A DNA stretch of 64,000 nucleotides from positions 62,001-126,000 of the forward strand of contig NZ_PUJW01000010.1 of the NCBI RefSeq assembly GCF_011189575.1. The letters run 5' to 3'. The notes beneath the pieces were generated by a model. The model did not search any database, was not told where the DNA came from, and worked only from the letters and a program-made list of their open reading frames with translations. The translations under genes were made by a program, and so were the position numbers. This document shows positions 17,640-27,386 of the stretch, in pieces (the first letter of the stretch is position 1; each line of letters starts with the position of its first letter). This DNA comes from Photorhabdus cinerea (GTDB lineage: Bacteria; Pseudomonadota; Gammaproteobacteria; Enterobacterales; Enterobacteriaceae).

Positions 17640-19064
17640 TCACTGCTTTTTAATCGCTTTAATGATATTGGTCGTTGAAATACCGTCCTCAAAGTTCAAC
17701 ACTTTGACTTCACCACCAGCCGCCCAAACCTCTTCACTACCAGCAATCTCTTCAGGTTTATAATCACCGCCTTTAACCAATACATCTGGCAAAACACCAA
17801 CAATCAAACGGCGCGGCGTATCTTCTTCAAACGGAACGACCCAATCCACGGCTCCCAACGCAGATAACACTATCATACGTTGTTCCAGTGGATTGACAGG
17901 ACGACTTTCCCCTTTCAAGCGTTTAGTTGATGCATCACTGTTAACGGCAACAATTAGCCGATCACCCAACTTACGGGCATTTTCCAGATAAGAGACATGA
18001 CCTGCGTGCAAAATGTCAAAACAACCATTGGTCATCACGATTCTTTCTCCGCGCTGACGAGCATCAGCAACCGCCTGTTTAAGCTGAAATTCAGTCATAA
18101 CACCGAAACCGGTTTCAGCACGGCCACGGACAGCATTCTCCAATTCAATTGGCGAAACCGTTGAAGTTCCCAGTTTGCCAACCACAACGCCCGCAGCCGC
18201 ATTCGCCAGGAAACAAGCCTCATTCAGTGGTCTTCCCGCTGCAATCGCAGTTGCCAGCACACCAATAACCGTATCGCCAGCACCAGTAACATCAAACACT
18301 TCTTGCGCCTGAGTCGGCAAATGCAACGGTGGTTGATCAACGCTCAGCAAACTCATTCCTTGCTCAGAACGTGTGATCAGTAATGCCTGAAGATCCAGAT
18401 CCTTAACCAGTTTAGTGCCCTTCTCAACCAGTTCATCGTCATCTTTGCAGTAACCCACTACGGCTTCAAATTCGGACAAATTTGGCGTTAGCAACGTTGC
18501 TCCACGATAGCGTTCAAAATCATTACCCTTTGGATCAATTAACACCGGAACTTTGGCAGCGTTTGCCAGTTTGATCATGCTCTGAACTTGACTCAACGCA
18601 CCTTTAGCATAGTCAGACAGAACCACCGCTCCAATATGGGGTAACGCCTGTTCAATACGTTCAAGCATCGGCTGCGCATCGACGTTACCGAAACTTTCTT
18701 CGAAATCCAGACGGATTAATTGCTGATTACGGGAAAGTACCCTCAGCTTAGTAATTGTCGGATGTGTTGGCACAGCAACAAAATCACAGCACACCTTAAC
18801 ACTGCTCAATTTTTCATTCAGTGCACGCGCTGCGTCGTCAATCCCAGTCAACCCTACCAGATGTGAATTCGCCCCAAGAGCAGCAATATTCATAGCAACG
18901 TTGGCCGCCCCTCCCGGACGTTCCTCAATGGTATTTACTTTTACTACAGGCACTGGCGCTTCCGGTGAAATCCGGCTGGTTGGCCCATACCAATAGCGGT
19001 CTAACATTACATCACCGACAACCAAAACGCCGGCACGATGAAAATCCGGGAGTGTTACTTTCAT
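17640..19064 (-). CDS. hldE: bifunctional HldE (heptose 7-phosphate kinase / heptose 1-phosphate adenylyltransferase)
   Basis: HldE makes ADP-heptose for the LPS inner core: the N-terminal domain phosphorylates D-glycero-D-manno-heptose 7-phosphate at C1, and the C-terminal domain adenylylates it. The 474-residue protein has a ribokinase-like domain (VVGDVMLDRYWYG; DVTGAGDTVIGVL with the catalytic Asp) and, from about residue 340, a cytidylyltransferase-like domain (VMTNGCFDILHAGHVSYL with the HxGH motif). The ATG at 19064 is preferred over an in-frame TTG four codons earlier because GGAG lies seven to eight bases before it. It is the last gene of ygiF–glnE–hldE, as in E. coli. Confidence 0.96.
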   Translation of the reverse strand: MKVTLPDFHRAGVLVVGDVMLDRYWYGPTSRISPEAPVPVVKVNTIEERPGGAANVAMNIAALGANSHLVGLTGIDDAARALNEKLSSVKVCCDFVAVPTHPTITKLRVLSRNQQLIRLDFEESFGNVDAQPMLERIEQALPHIGAVVLSDYAKGALSQVQSMIKLANAAKVPVLIDPKGNDFERYRGATLLTPNLSEFEAVVGYCKDDDELVEKGTKLVKDLDLQALLITRSEQGMSLLSVDQPPLHLPTQAQEVFDVTGAGDTVIGVLATAIAAGRPLNEACFLANAAAGVVVGKLGTSTVSPIELENAVRGRAETGFGVMTEFQLKQAVADARQRGERIVMTNGCFDILHAGHVSYLENARKLGDRLIVAVNSDASTKRLKGESRPVNPLEQRMIVLSALGAVDWVVPFEEDTPRRLIVGVLPDVLVKGGDYKPEEIAGSEEVWAAGGEVKVLNFEDGISTTNIIKAIKKQ

Positions 19065-19159
19065 CTCTTGCTCCAAATATCAGATATTAACTGGTGCCAA
19101 ATATTACCATAAGCCCAGAAAATGCCAGTAAAATCCGCACACAAAACCGGTATCACCCG

Positions 19160-22003
19160 TTATTGCTCACCCAACCACTGTTGCCAGCTATAACGTACTT
19201 GTTCCTGTTGCCGGTTGAAACAATCAACTGATATCTGGCTGGAAAGCTCCTGCAACGCCAGATGATGCAATTCATCACGCATGGAAACATAAGCCTGAGT
19301 CAATAAGGCTGCTTCATCCTCATCCATAATTCCATCAGCTGCCATCAATTCGAAAATTCGAACATTATCTGACCAACACGTCAATCGTTCATTCTCAGAT
19401 GCGTAGCGTAGTACCAGATACTGAGCAATAAATTCAATATCCGTGATCCCGCCCGGATCAGCTTTAATATCAAATCGATCTGAATGGCCACTGCCTAAAT
19501 GCTTATGCATCTTCTCTCGCATTTCCCTGACCTGCTGACGTAACAAAGCCGGTTCTCGTCGCGTACATAACGTCTGGTGACGTATTCGTTCAAAATCCTG
19601 ATGCAATCTTTCATCACCAAATACCATACGAGCGCGTACTAATGCCTGATGTTCCCAAGTCCATGCTTCATTTTGTTGATAATCAGCAAACGCTTCGATG
19701 GTACTGACCAACATTCCTGACTCTCCAGAAGGCCGCAAACGGACATCCACATCATACAAAACACCGGAAGAAGTTCGAGCACTAAACAGGTGCATGATTC
19801 GTTGAGCAAAACGCAAATAAAATTGCCGGGCATCAATTGACCGATCGCCATCGGTCATCACATCCATCGGGCAATCAAGTAGGAAAACTAAATCAAGATC
19901 AGAACTGTAACCCAGTTCCCAACCACCGAGTTTGCCATAACCAATCACAGCAAACCCTAACCCTTTACGCTGGCTCAGATGTGATGGAACACCATAGCGC
20001 TTTACCATTTGGCTCCATGCCTGTTGAACCACGGCTTCAATAATCGCCTCTGCCAAATAAGTCAAATGATCACTCACTTTCATCACTGGCAGCACATCAG
20101 TGATATCTTCCGCAGCAATCCTCAGCAATTGCGCCTGTTTAAACTGACGGAGAGCCTCTAACTGTTGTTCTTCATCATCTTCGGGTATTCGCAACAAATA
20201 TTGCCGCAGCTCATCTCTATAAGCATTCAGTGGCAACGGTTTATACAGAAATTGTGGATCAAGTAATTCATCCAGTAACAATGGATGGCAGGAAAGCTGA
20301 GTAGCAATCATCGGTGAAGCTGCACACAGCCGGATAACATGTGTCAATACGGCTTCCGATTGCAGCATTAATTCCAGATAAGTTGTACGGCTGACAATAC
20401 TGAGTAACAGAGGAATAATCCGATCCAGTACCGTATTGGCATCTTGCCGTAAACAAATTTTTGCCAACAAACGCGGCATTAGATGATCAAGTACGTCGCG
20501 CCCGCGAGGGCCAATGGTTCTTTTACCCACATCATGACGGTATATAGAAATGATGTGTAATATCTGCTGTGCAACCAATTCATCCAAATGCGGAGCAAGA
20601 ACGACTAATTCTTCTTTTTCAAGATGCTCCAGCCACAGACTCTTAAATGGCACATGACAGGGTTCTTCTTCACCATTATCACTATCATCACCAATTAATT
20701 GCGTAAAAATAACCCGAACGGCTCCCATCTTGCTGTTTAATTCAATAATCAAATCGTCCCAGCTTTCAAATTTCATACCCCATGCCAGTCGTGAACGATT
20801 CAGTTCATCTTCTGGCAGAGTCTGTGTTTGCTGATCATTGATTGACTGTAAAAGATTTTCCAACCGCCGTAAAAAGAGGTAACTCCCAGTGAGTTGTTTA
20901 ATCTGTAATGGCTGTAAAAGCTCCAGCTTTTCGATTACTTGCAGAGTAGGTAACAGCGCCTGAGATTGCAGGCACAATTCACGACCACCACGAATAAGTT
21001 GAAATACCTGAGCGATAAATTCAATTTCACGAATGCCGCCCGCACCCAGTTTGATATTCTCTTTCAAACCACGGCGACGAACTTCTCGTTCAATCATCCC
21101 TTTCATATTTCTCAGGGATTGAATCACACTGAAATCGATATAACGGCGAAAAATAAATGGCCTCAGCATCCGGCGTAGTTCTTCACAATATGATTCACTG
21201 CCGGCCCTCATAATGCGCGCTTTAACCATTGCATAACGTTCCCAGTCACGCCCCTGCTCTTGATAGTAATCCTCCAGCGCAGCGAAACTGAATACCAGCG
21301 GACCACTGTCACCAAATGGACGCAAACGCATATCAACCCGATATACAAAACCATCTACGGTTTGCTGATCGAGTACTTTGATAAGACGCTGTCCCAAGCG
21401 GGTAAAAAACTGAGAATTATCCATTTCACGGCAGCCACCTCGGGTCATACCGTTTTCAGGATAGACAAAAATCAGATCAATATCGGAAGAGAAATTCAGC
21501 TCACCCCCTCCGAGTTTTCCCATACCGAGAATTAACAGTGGTTGTGGTTCACCTTGCTGATTACAAGGCATTCCCCAATCCTGACAACAACGCTGATACA
21601 ACCAGTCACGGGCAGCAACAATCAGCGTTTCAGCCAATACACTAAGCTGTTGCAAAGTACCCTGAGTGGTACTGCCATGCAACGCTTGTAACCAAGCAAT
21701 TCTGACCAACATTTTGTTACGGAACTGACGTAAAACCCGCATCAAGGTATTTTCATCTTCTGCTGATGAAAGTAACCGTAGCAGCCATTCAGCATATTGC
21801 TGCCACTCCTGAGCATCAGGCGGATTTTGGCGGATTTCAACTAACCATTCAGGGTGAATCTGCAAGTTTTCAGCAACAAAATCACTCAGTGATAACACTA
21901 CCTGCTCATGCGGAGCAAAAGGTTCAATAGATAAAGCCAATTCCTGGAAATGCTCAGTCACACTCTGTAATTGAGCCAGAAGCGGGGTTGAAAGTGGCAA
22001 CAT
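19160..22003 (-). CDS. glnE: bifunctional glutamine synthetase adenylyltransferase/deadenylase GlnE
   Basis: GlnE reversibly adenylylates glutamine synthetase, switching nitrogen assimilation down or up under PII control. The 947-residue protein (E. coli 946) contains two nucleotidyltransferase domains. The N-terminal half has GKLGGGELNFSSDIDLIFVY and acts as deadenylase. The C-terminal half has GKLGGWELGYSSDLDLVFLL and acts as adenylylase. Both metal-binding DxD motifs are intact. It lies 16 bp after ygiF and 95 bp before hldE, all on the minus strand. Gene gltB at the right end of the window serves the same nitrogen pathway. Confidence 0.96.
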   Translation of the reverse strand: MLPLSTPLLAQLQSVTEHFQELALSIEPFAPHEQVVLSLSDFVAENLQIHPEWLVEIRQNPPDAQEWQQYAEWLLRLLSSAEDENTLMRVLRQFRNKMLVRIAWLQALHGSTTQGTLQQLSVLAETLIVAARDWLYQRCCQDWGMPCNQQGEPQPLLILGMGKLGGGELNFSSDIDLIFVYPENGMTRGGCREMDNSQFFTRLGQRLIKVLDQQTVDGFVYRVDMRLRPFGDSGPLVFSFAALEDYYQEQGRDWERYAMVKARIMRAGSESYCEELRRMLRPFIFRRYIDFSVIQSLRNMKGMIEREVRRRGLKENIKLGAGGIREIEFIAQVFQLIRGGRELCLQSQALLPTLQVIEKLELLQPLQIKQLTGSYLFLRRLENLLQSINDQQTQTLPEDELNRSRLAWGMKFESWDDLIIELNSKMGAVRVIFTQLIGDDSDNGEEEPCHVPFKSLWLEHLEKEELVVLAPHLDELVAQQILHIISIYRHDVGKRTIGPRGRDVLDHLMPRLLAKICLRQDANTVLDRIIPLLLSIVSRTTYLELMLQSEAVLTHVIRLCAASPMIATQLSCHPLLLDELLDPQFLYKPLPLNAYRDELRQYLLRIPEDDEEQQLEALRQFKQAQLLRIAAEDITDVLPVMKVSDHLTYLAEAIIEAVVQQAWSQMVKRYGVPSHLSQRKGLGFAVIGYGKLGGWELGYSSDLDLVFLLDCPMDVMTDGDRSIDARQFYLRFAQRIMHLFSARTSSGVLYDVDVRLRPSGESGMLVSTIEAFADYQQNEAWTWEHQALVRARMVFGDERLHQDFERIRHQTLCTRREPALLRQQVREMREKMHKHLGSGHSDRFDIKADPGGITDIEFIAQYLVLRYASENERLTCWSDNVRIFELMAADGIMDEDEAALLTQAYVSMRDELHHLALQELSSQISVDCFNRQQEQVRYSWQQWLGEQ

Positions 22004-22019
22004 AGAGAATTCCTGTTAT

Positions 22020-22970
22020 TCAAGCAGAGAGATTTACCAACCACATAGTCAGCGCCAACTTACATTGCAAATAAACTGAGCTGTAACACAGAGTTTCGGC
22101 CCCTGTTTCCACTTCTGATAATTTTTGCTTAATAGTAGTTAATTGATCATCCAACTGCTCCAACCGACCTGCTGGCTTGCTAAGACATTTAATCGTCTGC
22201 TGAACCAATGTAAGTACTTGCTTCAAACCATCCCGACTTTCTGATAAGCCTGCTAGCCAGCATTCTTCCTGATCTTGCCAATGGATTAATATTGATGAAA
22301 GCACAGATGATAATGGCTGCTGCATGTTAATTTCTGTCGGCACTGGCAGTGAAATTGCCCTTAGTTTTCCCTGTGCTAACTGATAACCCCGGGCAGCTTT
22401 ACTTTTATTTCCCTGCCGCAAACCGTCTGATTTTGCCAGCTCAAATGCCAGCGCGAATACATCAGCAATGGTTCCTCGTTTCAATTCCAGTTCAAACTCA
22501 CAGATTGGATCTTTGCCACCTGCTGCGATGATTTCTCCCTGATCGAACACCACTTCAATCTCACTCTGCCCGTAAGTGATTACCCACTTTTCACGCATAA
22601 AGTCAGTGCTGAATAAAGCATGCAAGCGGGATTGTAATTCTTCCACATCACAGTTTTCAGGCCAAATATGCGGAGGAAACAGAGTCAGCGCCAGTTCCGG
22701 CTTTGCCAATGGCACATCATATTCTGGCCTCTGATGCAATCCACCAATGACTTTACCGGCTGTTTTGATCGTCATTTCATATTGGTCATCAAAACCACGA
22801 ATACGCAGCCCCATATCAAGACGACGAAGTTGGTTATCTGATGTTTCAAAATAGATATTGGTCAGTTTCTGAGGTGCAAAATAGTGATGAGGAAATAATG
22901 ATAATTGCTGACGGATAACAGGAATAGCTAGTGGTTTAGCGGTAAGTTTTAATTCAATTTCTACACTCAT
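22020..22970 (-). CDS. ygiF: YgiF-type CYTH protein with truncated CHAD domain
   Basis: YgiF of E. coli is an inorganic triphosphatase with an N-terminal CYTH domain and a C-terminal CHAD domain (433 residues). Here the CYTH domain is complete, with the signature EIELKLTAK at the start, NIYFETSDNQLRRLDMGLRIR, and GLRQGNKSKAARGYQLA. The CHAD part stops after KLALTMWLVNLSA at residue 316, where E. coli continues for more than 100 residues. The stop is followed directly by the glnE ribosome binding site, so the missing part has been cleanly lost rather than frameshifted. Triphosphatase activity should not need the lost part, whereas CHAD-mediated polyphosphate binding may be affected. Confidence 0.88.
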   Translation of the reverse strand: MSVEIELKLTAKPLAIPVIRQQLSLFPHHYFAPQKLTNIYFETSDNQLRRLDMGLRIRGFDDQYEMTIKTAGKVIGGLHQRPEYDVPLAKPELALTLFPPHIWPENCDVEELQSRLHALFSTDFMREKWVITYGQSEIEVVFDQGEIIAAGGKDPICEFELELKRGTIADVFALAFELAKSDGLRQGNKSKAARGYQLAQGKLRAISLPVPTEINMQQPLSSVLSSILIHWQDQEECWLAGLSESRDGLKQVLTLVQQTIKCLSKPAGRLEQLDDQLTTIKQKLSEVETGAETLCYSSVYLQCKLALTMWLVNLSA

Positions 22971-23239
22971 ATCTGCACCATTGATGACAATCTTTGATCA
23001 TTATCTTACCCCGATTTCACTTTTCTTTGCGACACACGCTATTTTCATCAAGATGTTAATCCAAGAAAGTTGCGTTTGTTACTTATTACGCACAGACTGG
23101 TGACTATTCCGAATACGATGATTAAAACTAAAGGAAGTCTTTAGATGTGACTTTCCATCAACCAGCTTCCAATACAAAAATACATTCGAGACAGCTGATT
23201 TTTTGTTCTGTTGTTTCTCAAACACCAATTTTATATATG

Positions 23240-23980
23240 CTATTTGTCCAGTTTAAAACCTTGTTGCTGAATAGCAGAAAGTACTTCCGGGTAATAGATA
23301 TTTTGGTAATAACTGGCAGTATTCACACTCCAATTGCTACCGTCATTACGATCGATACGGTGCCAGTGCTCCATTAACGTTTTATTATACTGTTCAATCG
23401 CTTTCGGTAATACTTCACAATGATAATGCTCTTCGTGGCAGAAACTATTGAGCGACAAACGCGGTTTCTGCTGTGCAGGAACATCAACATAGCCAATCAC
23501 TAGACCAGCCACTGGGAAAGTGAGTTCCGGCAATTGCAGAAGTTCAATCATCGCTTTTGGATTATTGCGAATACCCCCAATTGGCACGACCCCCAAACCG
23601 TGAGAACGAGCTGCGGTCATTAGTGTTCCTAGTGCAATACCAACATCCGTTGAGCCAGAAATTAGACTTTCAATGCTTTGATGCGCGATCTGCTGTTTAC
23701 CGCTCATCTCTATGCCGAGGCGTGTTTTATGCATATCCAGTACCACGGTAATAAACACCGGAGCTTGGGCAATCCACGTCTGGCCACCAGCTAACTCAGC
23801 GATTCTCGATCGGTGATGGGCATCACGGATAACGATTAGTGACACTTGTTGCGAGTTCACCGAAGTTGGTGCGAGATGAGCAGCTTCAATGATGCTGGTA
23901 AGAATGTCTTCAGCAATCGGTTTATCAAGATAACTACGTTCACTGCGGTGCGAAGTGAGTAATTCAATTGTCTGATTCAT
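23240..23980 (-). CDS. NfsA-like nitroreductase / NAD(P)H-dependent flavin oxidoreductase
   Basis: The 246-residue protein belongs to the NfsA/FRP branch of the FMN-binding nitroreductase fold. It shows the phosphate-binding SHRSERSYLDKPI motif at the N-terminus, APTSVNSQQ in the flavin site, GLGVVPIGGIRNNP, and a conserved KPRLSLNSFCHEEHY loop typical of NfsA/NfrA enzymes. These enzymes reduce nitroaromatics, quinones or free flavins. The true substrate cannot be deduced. It is not in the syntenic position of nfsA in E. coli and so is probably a lineage-specific insertion between ygiF and ygiM. It forms its own transcription unit. Confidence 0.85.
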   Translation of the reverse strand: MNQTIELLTSHRSERSYLDKPIAEDILTSIIEAAHLAPTSVNSQQVSLIVIRDAHHRSRIAELAGGQTWIAQAPVFITVVLDMHKTRLGIEMSGKQQIAHQSIESLISGSTDVGIALGTLMTAARSHGLGVVPIGGIRNNPKAMIELLQLPELTFPVAGLVIGYVDVPAQQKPRLSLNSFCHEEHYHCEVLPKAIEQYNKTLMEHWHRIDRNDGSNWSVNTASYYQNIYYPEVLSAIQQQGFKLDK

Positions 23981-24433
23981 AATAGTTCTGTGAGTAGGTT
24001 AACTAAGGCTTACGTAAATATACAATGACGTTATGCGCTATAAGAATATTGCCAGTAAATTAGCACAGCAACACAATGCACGTTCATGTACATGTCTTGT
24101 CCATCTTAAAGAATCAAAAATATTACATGATCCTATAAGTTGCCGTCATTATTCATTAGCGGCAAACAACACTGCCAGGTAAAGTAAACATAATATTTCT
24201 CTCCTTACCAAGGGCTTACGGCGGACTTTGCTAAGTGAGGAAATTAAAATTTTCTCTTTTCTGAAAGTTATGATAGTAATTGACAGAATGTGCTCTGTTA
24301 AACAAACAACCAGTAAGCCCTGTATTCGACCAGTTAGATAGCTTTTCTTTTGGTTTACTGTTTGCTCCAGCAAACTTAACTCTTTACTATCAAATCCTAA
24401 ACTCACCATAGATAAAGGACAGTTGAAATTACA
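23981..24433. other. intergenic DNA upstream of ygiM, with a minus-strand micro-ORF
   Basis: No full gene is supported. On the minus strand an AAGGAG (24206–24201) stands nine bases before an ATG at 24191 that opens a frame of only eleven residues (MFTLPGSVVCR) ending at 24156. An 86-codon minus frame (24149–24409) overlaps it in another phase but has no ribosome binding site or family resemblance. The plus strand must carry the ygiM promoter. Confidence 0.4.
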
Positions 24434-25054
24434 ATGCGAAAACTACCTTTACTTTTTACAACGTTATTGAGCCTGGGTTTTTCACTTACTGCCCACGCTG
24501 AAGAAAAACGCTATGTATCCGATGAGTTATCTACCTACACTCACGCAGGTCCGGGTAACAAGTATCGTATTGCCGGCACACTGAATGCTGGTGATGAAGT
24601 CACATTAATGAGCATCGACCGAGATAGCAATTACGCTCAAGTAAAGGATGATAAAGGCCGTTCCGTCTGGCTGCCAGTTAACCAGCTCAGTAATAAACCG
24701 AGTTTACGGGTCCGTCTTCCTGAAATGGAGCAGGAAATAAAGCTACTCACTGATAAGTTAGCCAATATAGACAATAGCTGGAATCAACGTACTGCCGATA
24801 TGCAGCAAAAAGTTGCAAGCAGCAGTGACATTATTACTGGGCTAAAAAAAGAAAATGAACAGCTGAAAAATAAACTGATTGTGGCAGAAAAAAAACTCGA
24901 TGTTGCAAATCTGCAACTTGATGACAAACAACGTAATATCATTCTGCAATGGTTTATGTATGGCGGCGGTGTTGCAGGTGCTGGCTTAATTTTAGGATTG
25001 TTATTGCCACATATGCTCCCGCGTCGTAAACGCAATGACCGTTGGATGAATTAA
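24434..25054 (+). CDS. ygiM: YgiM, SH3-domain inner-membrane protein
   Basis: The 206-residue protein has a cleavable-looking signal peptide (MRKLPLLFTTLLSLGFSLTAHAE), a bacterial SH3 domain (YVSDELSTYTHAGPGNKYRI to VWLPVNQLS), a coiled coil of about 80 residues rich in Lys/Glu/Gln, and a single C-terminal membrane span (GGGVAGAGLILGLLLPHML) with a basic tail. This architecture matches E. coli YgiM (206 residues), whose function is unsettled. The SH3 domain is expected in the periplasm. cca follows after 14 bp, so the two are co-transcribed, as in E. coli. Confidence 0.92.
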   Translation: MRKLPLLFTTLLSLGFSLTAHAEEKRYVSDELSTYTHAGPGNKYRIAGTLNAGDEVTLMSIDRDSNYAQVKDDKGRSVWLPVNQLSNKPSLRVRLPEMEQEIKLLTDKLANIDNSWNQRTADMQQKVASSSDIITGLKKENEQLKNKLIVAEKKLDVANLQLDDKQRNIILQWFMYGGGVAGAGLILGLLLPHMLPRRKRNDRWMN

Positions 25055-25068
25055 TAAGGAATATTTAG

Positions 25069-26295
25069 GTGAGAATCTATCTGGTTGGCGGTGCAGTACG
25101 TGACCACCTGCTAAACCTTCCTGTGAAAGAACGGGATTGGGTTGTTGTTGGCGGAACACCGGAAGAGCTGTTATCTCAAGGATATCAGCAAGTTGGTAAA
25201 GATTTCCCCGTATTCCTACATCCCAAAACTCATGAAGAATATGCACTGGCGCGTACTGAGAGAAAATCTGGCTTGGGATATACAGGTTTTACCTGTTATG
25301 CCGCGCCAGATGTCACCCTAGAAGACGATTTGCTGCGCCGTGATCTAACAATTAATGCGATTACTCAAACGCCCGATGGCGAATTTATCGATCCTTATCA
25401 TGGCATTGATGACTTAAATAATCGTATCTTGCGCCATGTTTCTGACGCTTTTTCTGAAGATCCACTAAGGGTATTACGAGTAGCCCGTTTTGCTGCACGT
25501 TTCGCACATTTAGGGTTTACTATTGCACCAGAAACACAAACCTTAATGTCAAATATGACAACCAACGAAGAGTTATCAATACTCACACCGGAGCGTGTCT
25601 GGAAAGAGACAGAAAAAGCCCTTTCTACTCATTCACCGCAAGTTTTCTTTCAGATTTTACGTGACTGCGGCGTGCTGGCTGTACTGTTTCCTGAAATTGA
25701 TAATTTGTTTGGTGTTCCGGCTCCAGAAAAATGGCACCCTGAGATTGATACCGGTATTCATACGTTGATGGTGCTAAAAGTTGCGGCAGAGCTGACAAAT
25801 GAAGTGGATAGCCGTTTTGCTGCGCTATGTCATGATCTCGGTAAAGGACTGACACCACCAGAACAGTGGCCTCATCATTACGGGCATGGTCCAGTAGGCG
25901 TTAGGTTAGTGGATCAGTTGTGCCAACGTCTACGTGTTCCTAATTCTGCCCGTGATTTGGCAAAACTGGTCGCTCAGTATCATGATTTGGTACATACCGT
26001 TGATCAATTACGGCCAAAAACATTACTTAGGTTATTTGATTCTGTTGATGCATGGCGTAAACCTCAACGCATAGAGCAGTTAATTATTACCAGTAAAGCA
26101 GATGCACGGGGCCGTACCGGTTTTGAAAATACCCCCTATCCTCAAGGTAATTATCTGCGGCAAGCATTTAAGGTTGCCAGCCAAGTTCAGGTGAAAAATA
26201 TTGTCGCCAGCGGATTGCGTGGTGCTGATATTGGTAATGAGTTACGACGTCAACGTCAGCAAGCACTGGCTGAATGGAAACAACAGCAAAGTTAG
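25069..26295 (+). CDS. cca: multifunctional CCA-adding enzyme
   Basis: Cca adds or repairs the 3'-CCA of tRNAs without a template and, in Gammaproteobacteria, also has phosphohydrolase activity. The 408-residue protein starts at a GTG. It carries the class II nucleotidyltransferase signature YLVGGAVRDHLL at residues 4–15, RRDLTINAI, the nucleotide-selecting region EDPLRVLRVARFAAR, and a C-terminal HD domain (HPEIDTGIHTLM and CHDLGKG). It is the second gene of ygiM–cca. GTG is the only start that keeps the whole nucleotidyltransferase motif. Confidence 0.96.
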   Translation: MRIYLVGGAVRDHLLNLPVKERDWVVVGGTPEELLSQGYQQVGKDFPVFLHPKTHEEYALARTERKSGLGYTGFTCYAAPDVTLEDDLLRRDLTINAITQTPDGEFIDPYHGIDDLNNRILRHVSDAFSEDPLRVLRVARFAARFAHLGFTIAPETQTLMSNMTTNEELSILTPERVWKETEKALSTHSPQVFFQILRDCGVLAVLFPEIDNLFGVPAPEKWHPEIDTGIHTLMVLKVAAELTNEVDSRFAALCHDLGKGLTPPEQWPHHYGHGPVGVRLVDQLCQRLRVPNSARDLAKLVAQYHDLVHTVDQLRPKTLLRLFDSVDAWRKPQRIEQLIITSKADARGRTGFENTPYPQGNYLRQAFKVASQVQVKNIVASGLRGADIGNELRRQRQQALAEWKQQQS

Positions 26296-26390
26296 CGCCG
26301 TTGTTTGGAGGATCGAGATACTCTGTACTTCCCCTAATATCGAACTTTGGATGATATCTGAATTAGATCGATACCAGGGGATATCATTCA

Positions 26391-27209
26391 CTACATAAAT
26401 ACCCAGTAAACGGCGGCAGCTACAATAAAACGGTAGATAGCAAACGGGATAAAAGAAATACGTTTAATCAATGTCAGAAAGGTTTTAATTGCTATCAACG
26501 CAACAATAAATGCAGTAACAAAACCGACAGCAAACATTGGGATATCAGAAACAGTCAAAAAATGCAGGCTCTTATAGAGATCCAGCCCACTCGCCCCCAT
26601 CATCATTGGCACCGCCAGAATAAAGGAGAATTCTGATGCAGTATAACGGTTAACCCCCATCAGCATTCCACCAGAAATTGTCGCTCCTGAGCGGGAGAAC
26701 CCCGGCCACAATGCCAGACACTGGAAGCAACCAATCATAAAAGCCTGGCGATAAGTAATATCATCCAGCCCTTCTGCCGTCGGTGTCTTAGGTTTCAGGA
26801 TTTCTGCTGTAATTAACAACACACCACCAATAACCAAGGCATACATAACGCTTTGCGGGTTAAACAGTGACTTGATAGTATCGTGGAAAAGCAACCCAAG
26901 AGTCACCGCAGGCAACATTGCCAGGATAATGTGGCTCAATTTCAGTTTGCCGTTGGTTTTACCTTCACGAGGAACTTTACCAAAGTGAATACCAATTAAC
27001 CCAAACAGGCGACGCCAAAATACAACCACCACGGCAAGAATAGATCCAAGCTGAATAATCACCTCAAATGTCTCAGCTTTATCACCAGTAAACCCCAATA
27101 AGTGGCCAACAATAATCATATGGCCGGTAGAGGAAACAGGAAGAAATTCCGTCAGCCCTTCAACAACACCAAGAATAAATGCATGAAACAAGGTAGAAAG
27201 GTCAGTCAT
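26391..27209 (-). CDS. uppP: undecaprenyl-diphosphate phosphatase UppP (BacA)
   Basis: UppP removes a phosphate from undecaprenyl pyrophosphate to recycle the lipid carrier for peptidoglycan and LPS. It also confers bacitracin tolerance. The 272-residue integral membrane protein (E. coli 273) shows the catalytic GVVEGLTEFLPVSSTGH motif near residue 14 and the second active-site segment ALWPGFSRSGATISGG. About eight hydrophobic helices are visible. The ATG at 27209 is chosen over the longer frame (to 27287) because the family begins close to the EGLTEF motif. Confidence 0.95.
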   Translation of the reverse strand: MTDLSTLFHAFILGVVEGLTEFLPVSSTGHMIIVGHLLGFTGDKAETFEVIIQLGSILAVVVVFWRRLFGLIGIHFGKVPREGKTNGKLKLSHIILAMLPAVTLGLLFHDTIKSLFNPQSVMYALVIGGVLLITAEILKPKTPTAEGLDDITYRQAFMIGCFQCLALWPGFSRSGATISGGMLMGVNRYTASEFSFILAVPMMMGASGLDLYKSLHFLTVSDIPMFAVGFVTAFIVALIAIKTFLTLIKRISFIPFAIYRFIVAAAVYWVFM

Positions 27210-27386
27210 ATAGAGAAGTCGCACTCCATTAACAAATATCCGAAATGGCAACCTGGAGTAACCCGGTTGCCATTTTCCCATTGTCATTAATCAAATTGAC
27301 ATATTATTAAGCTTGGCAATGCTGCATGCCAAGCTATGGTAAGAATAATGACAACAATATGACAACTGAATTCACTGTTGCTCAAA

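Noticed and set aside
24149..24409. 86-codon minus-strand ORF upstream of ygiM
   Set aside because: No ribosome binding site, no recognisable domain and unusual composition. The only well-placed Shine-Dalgarno belongs to an 11-codon frame in another phase.
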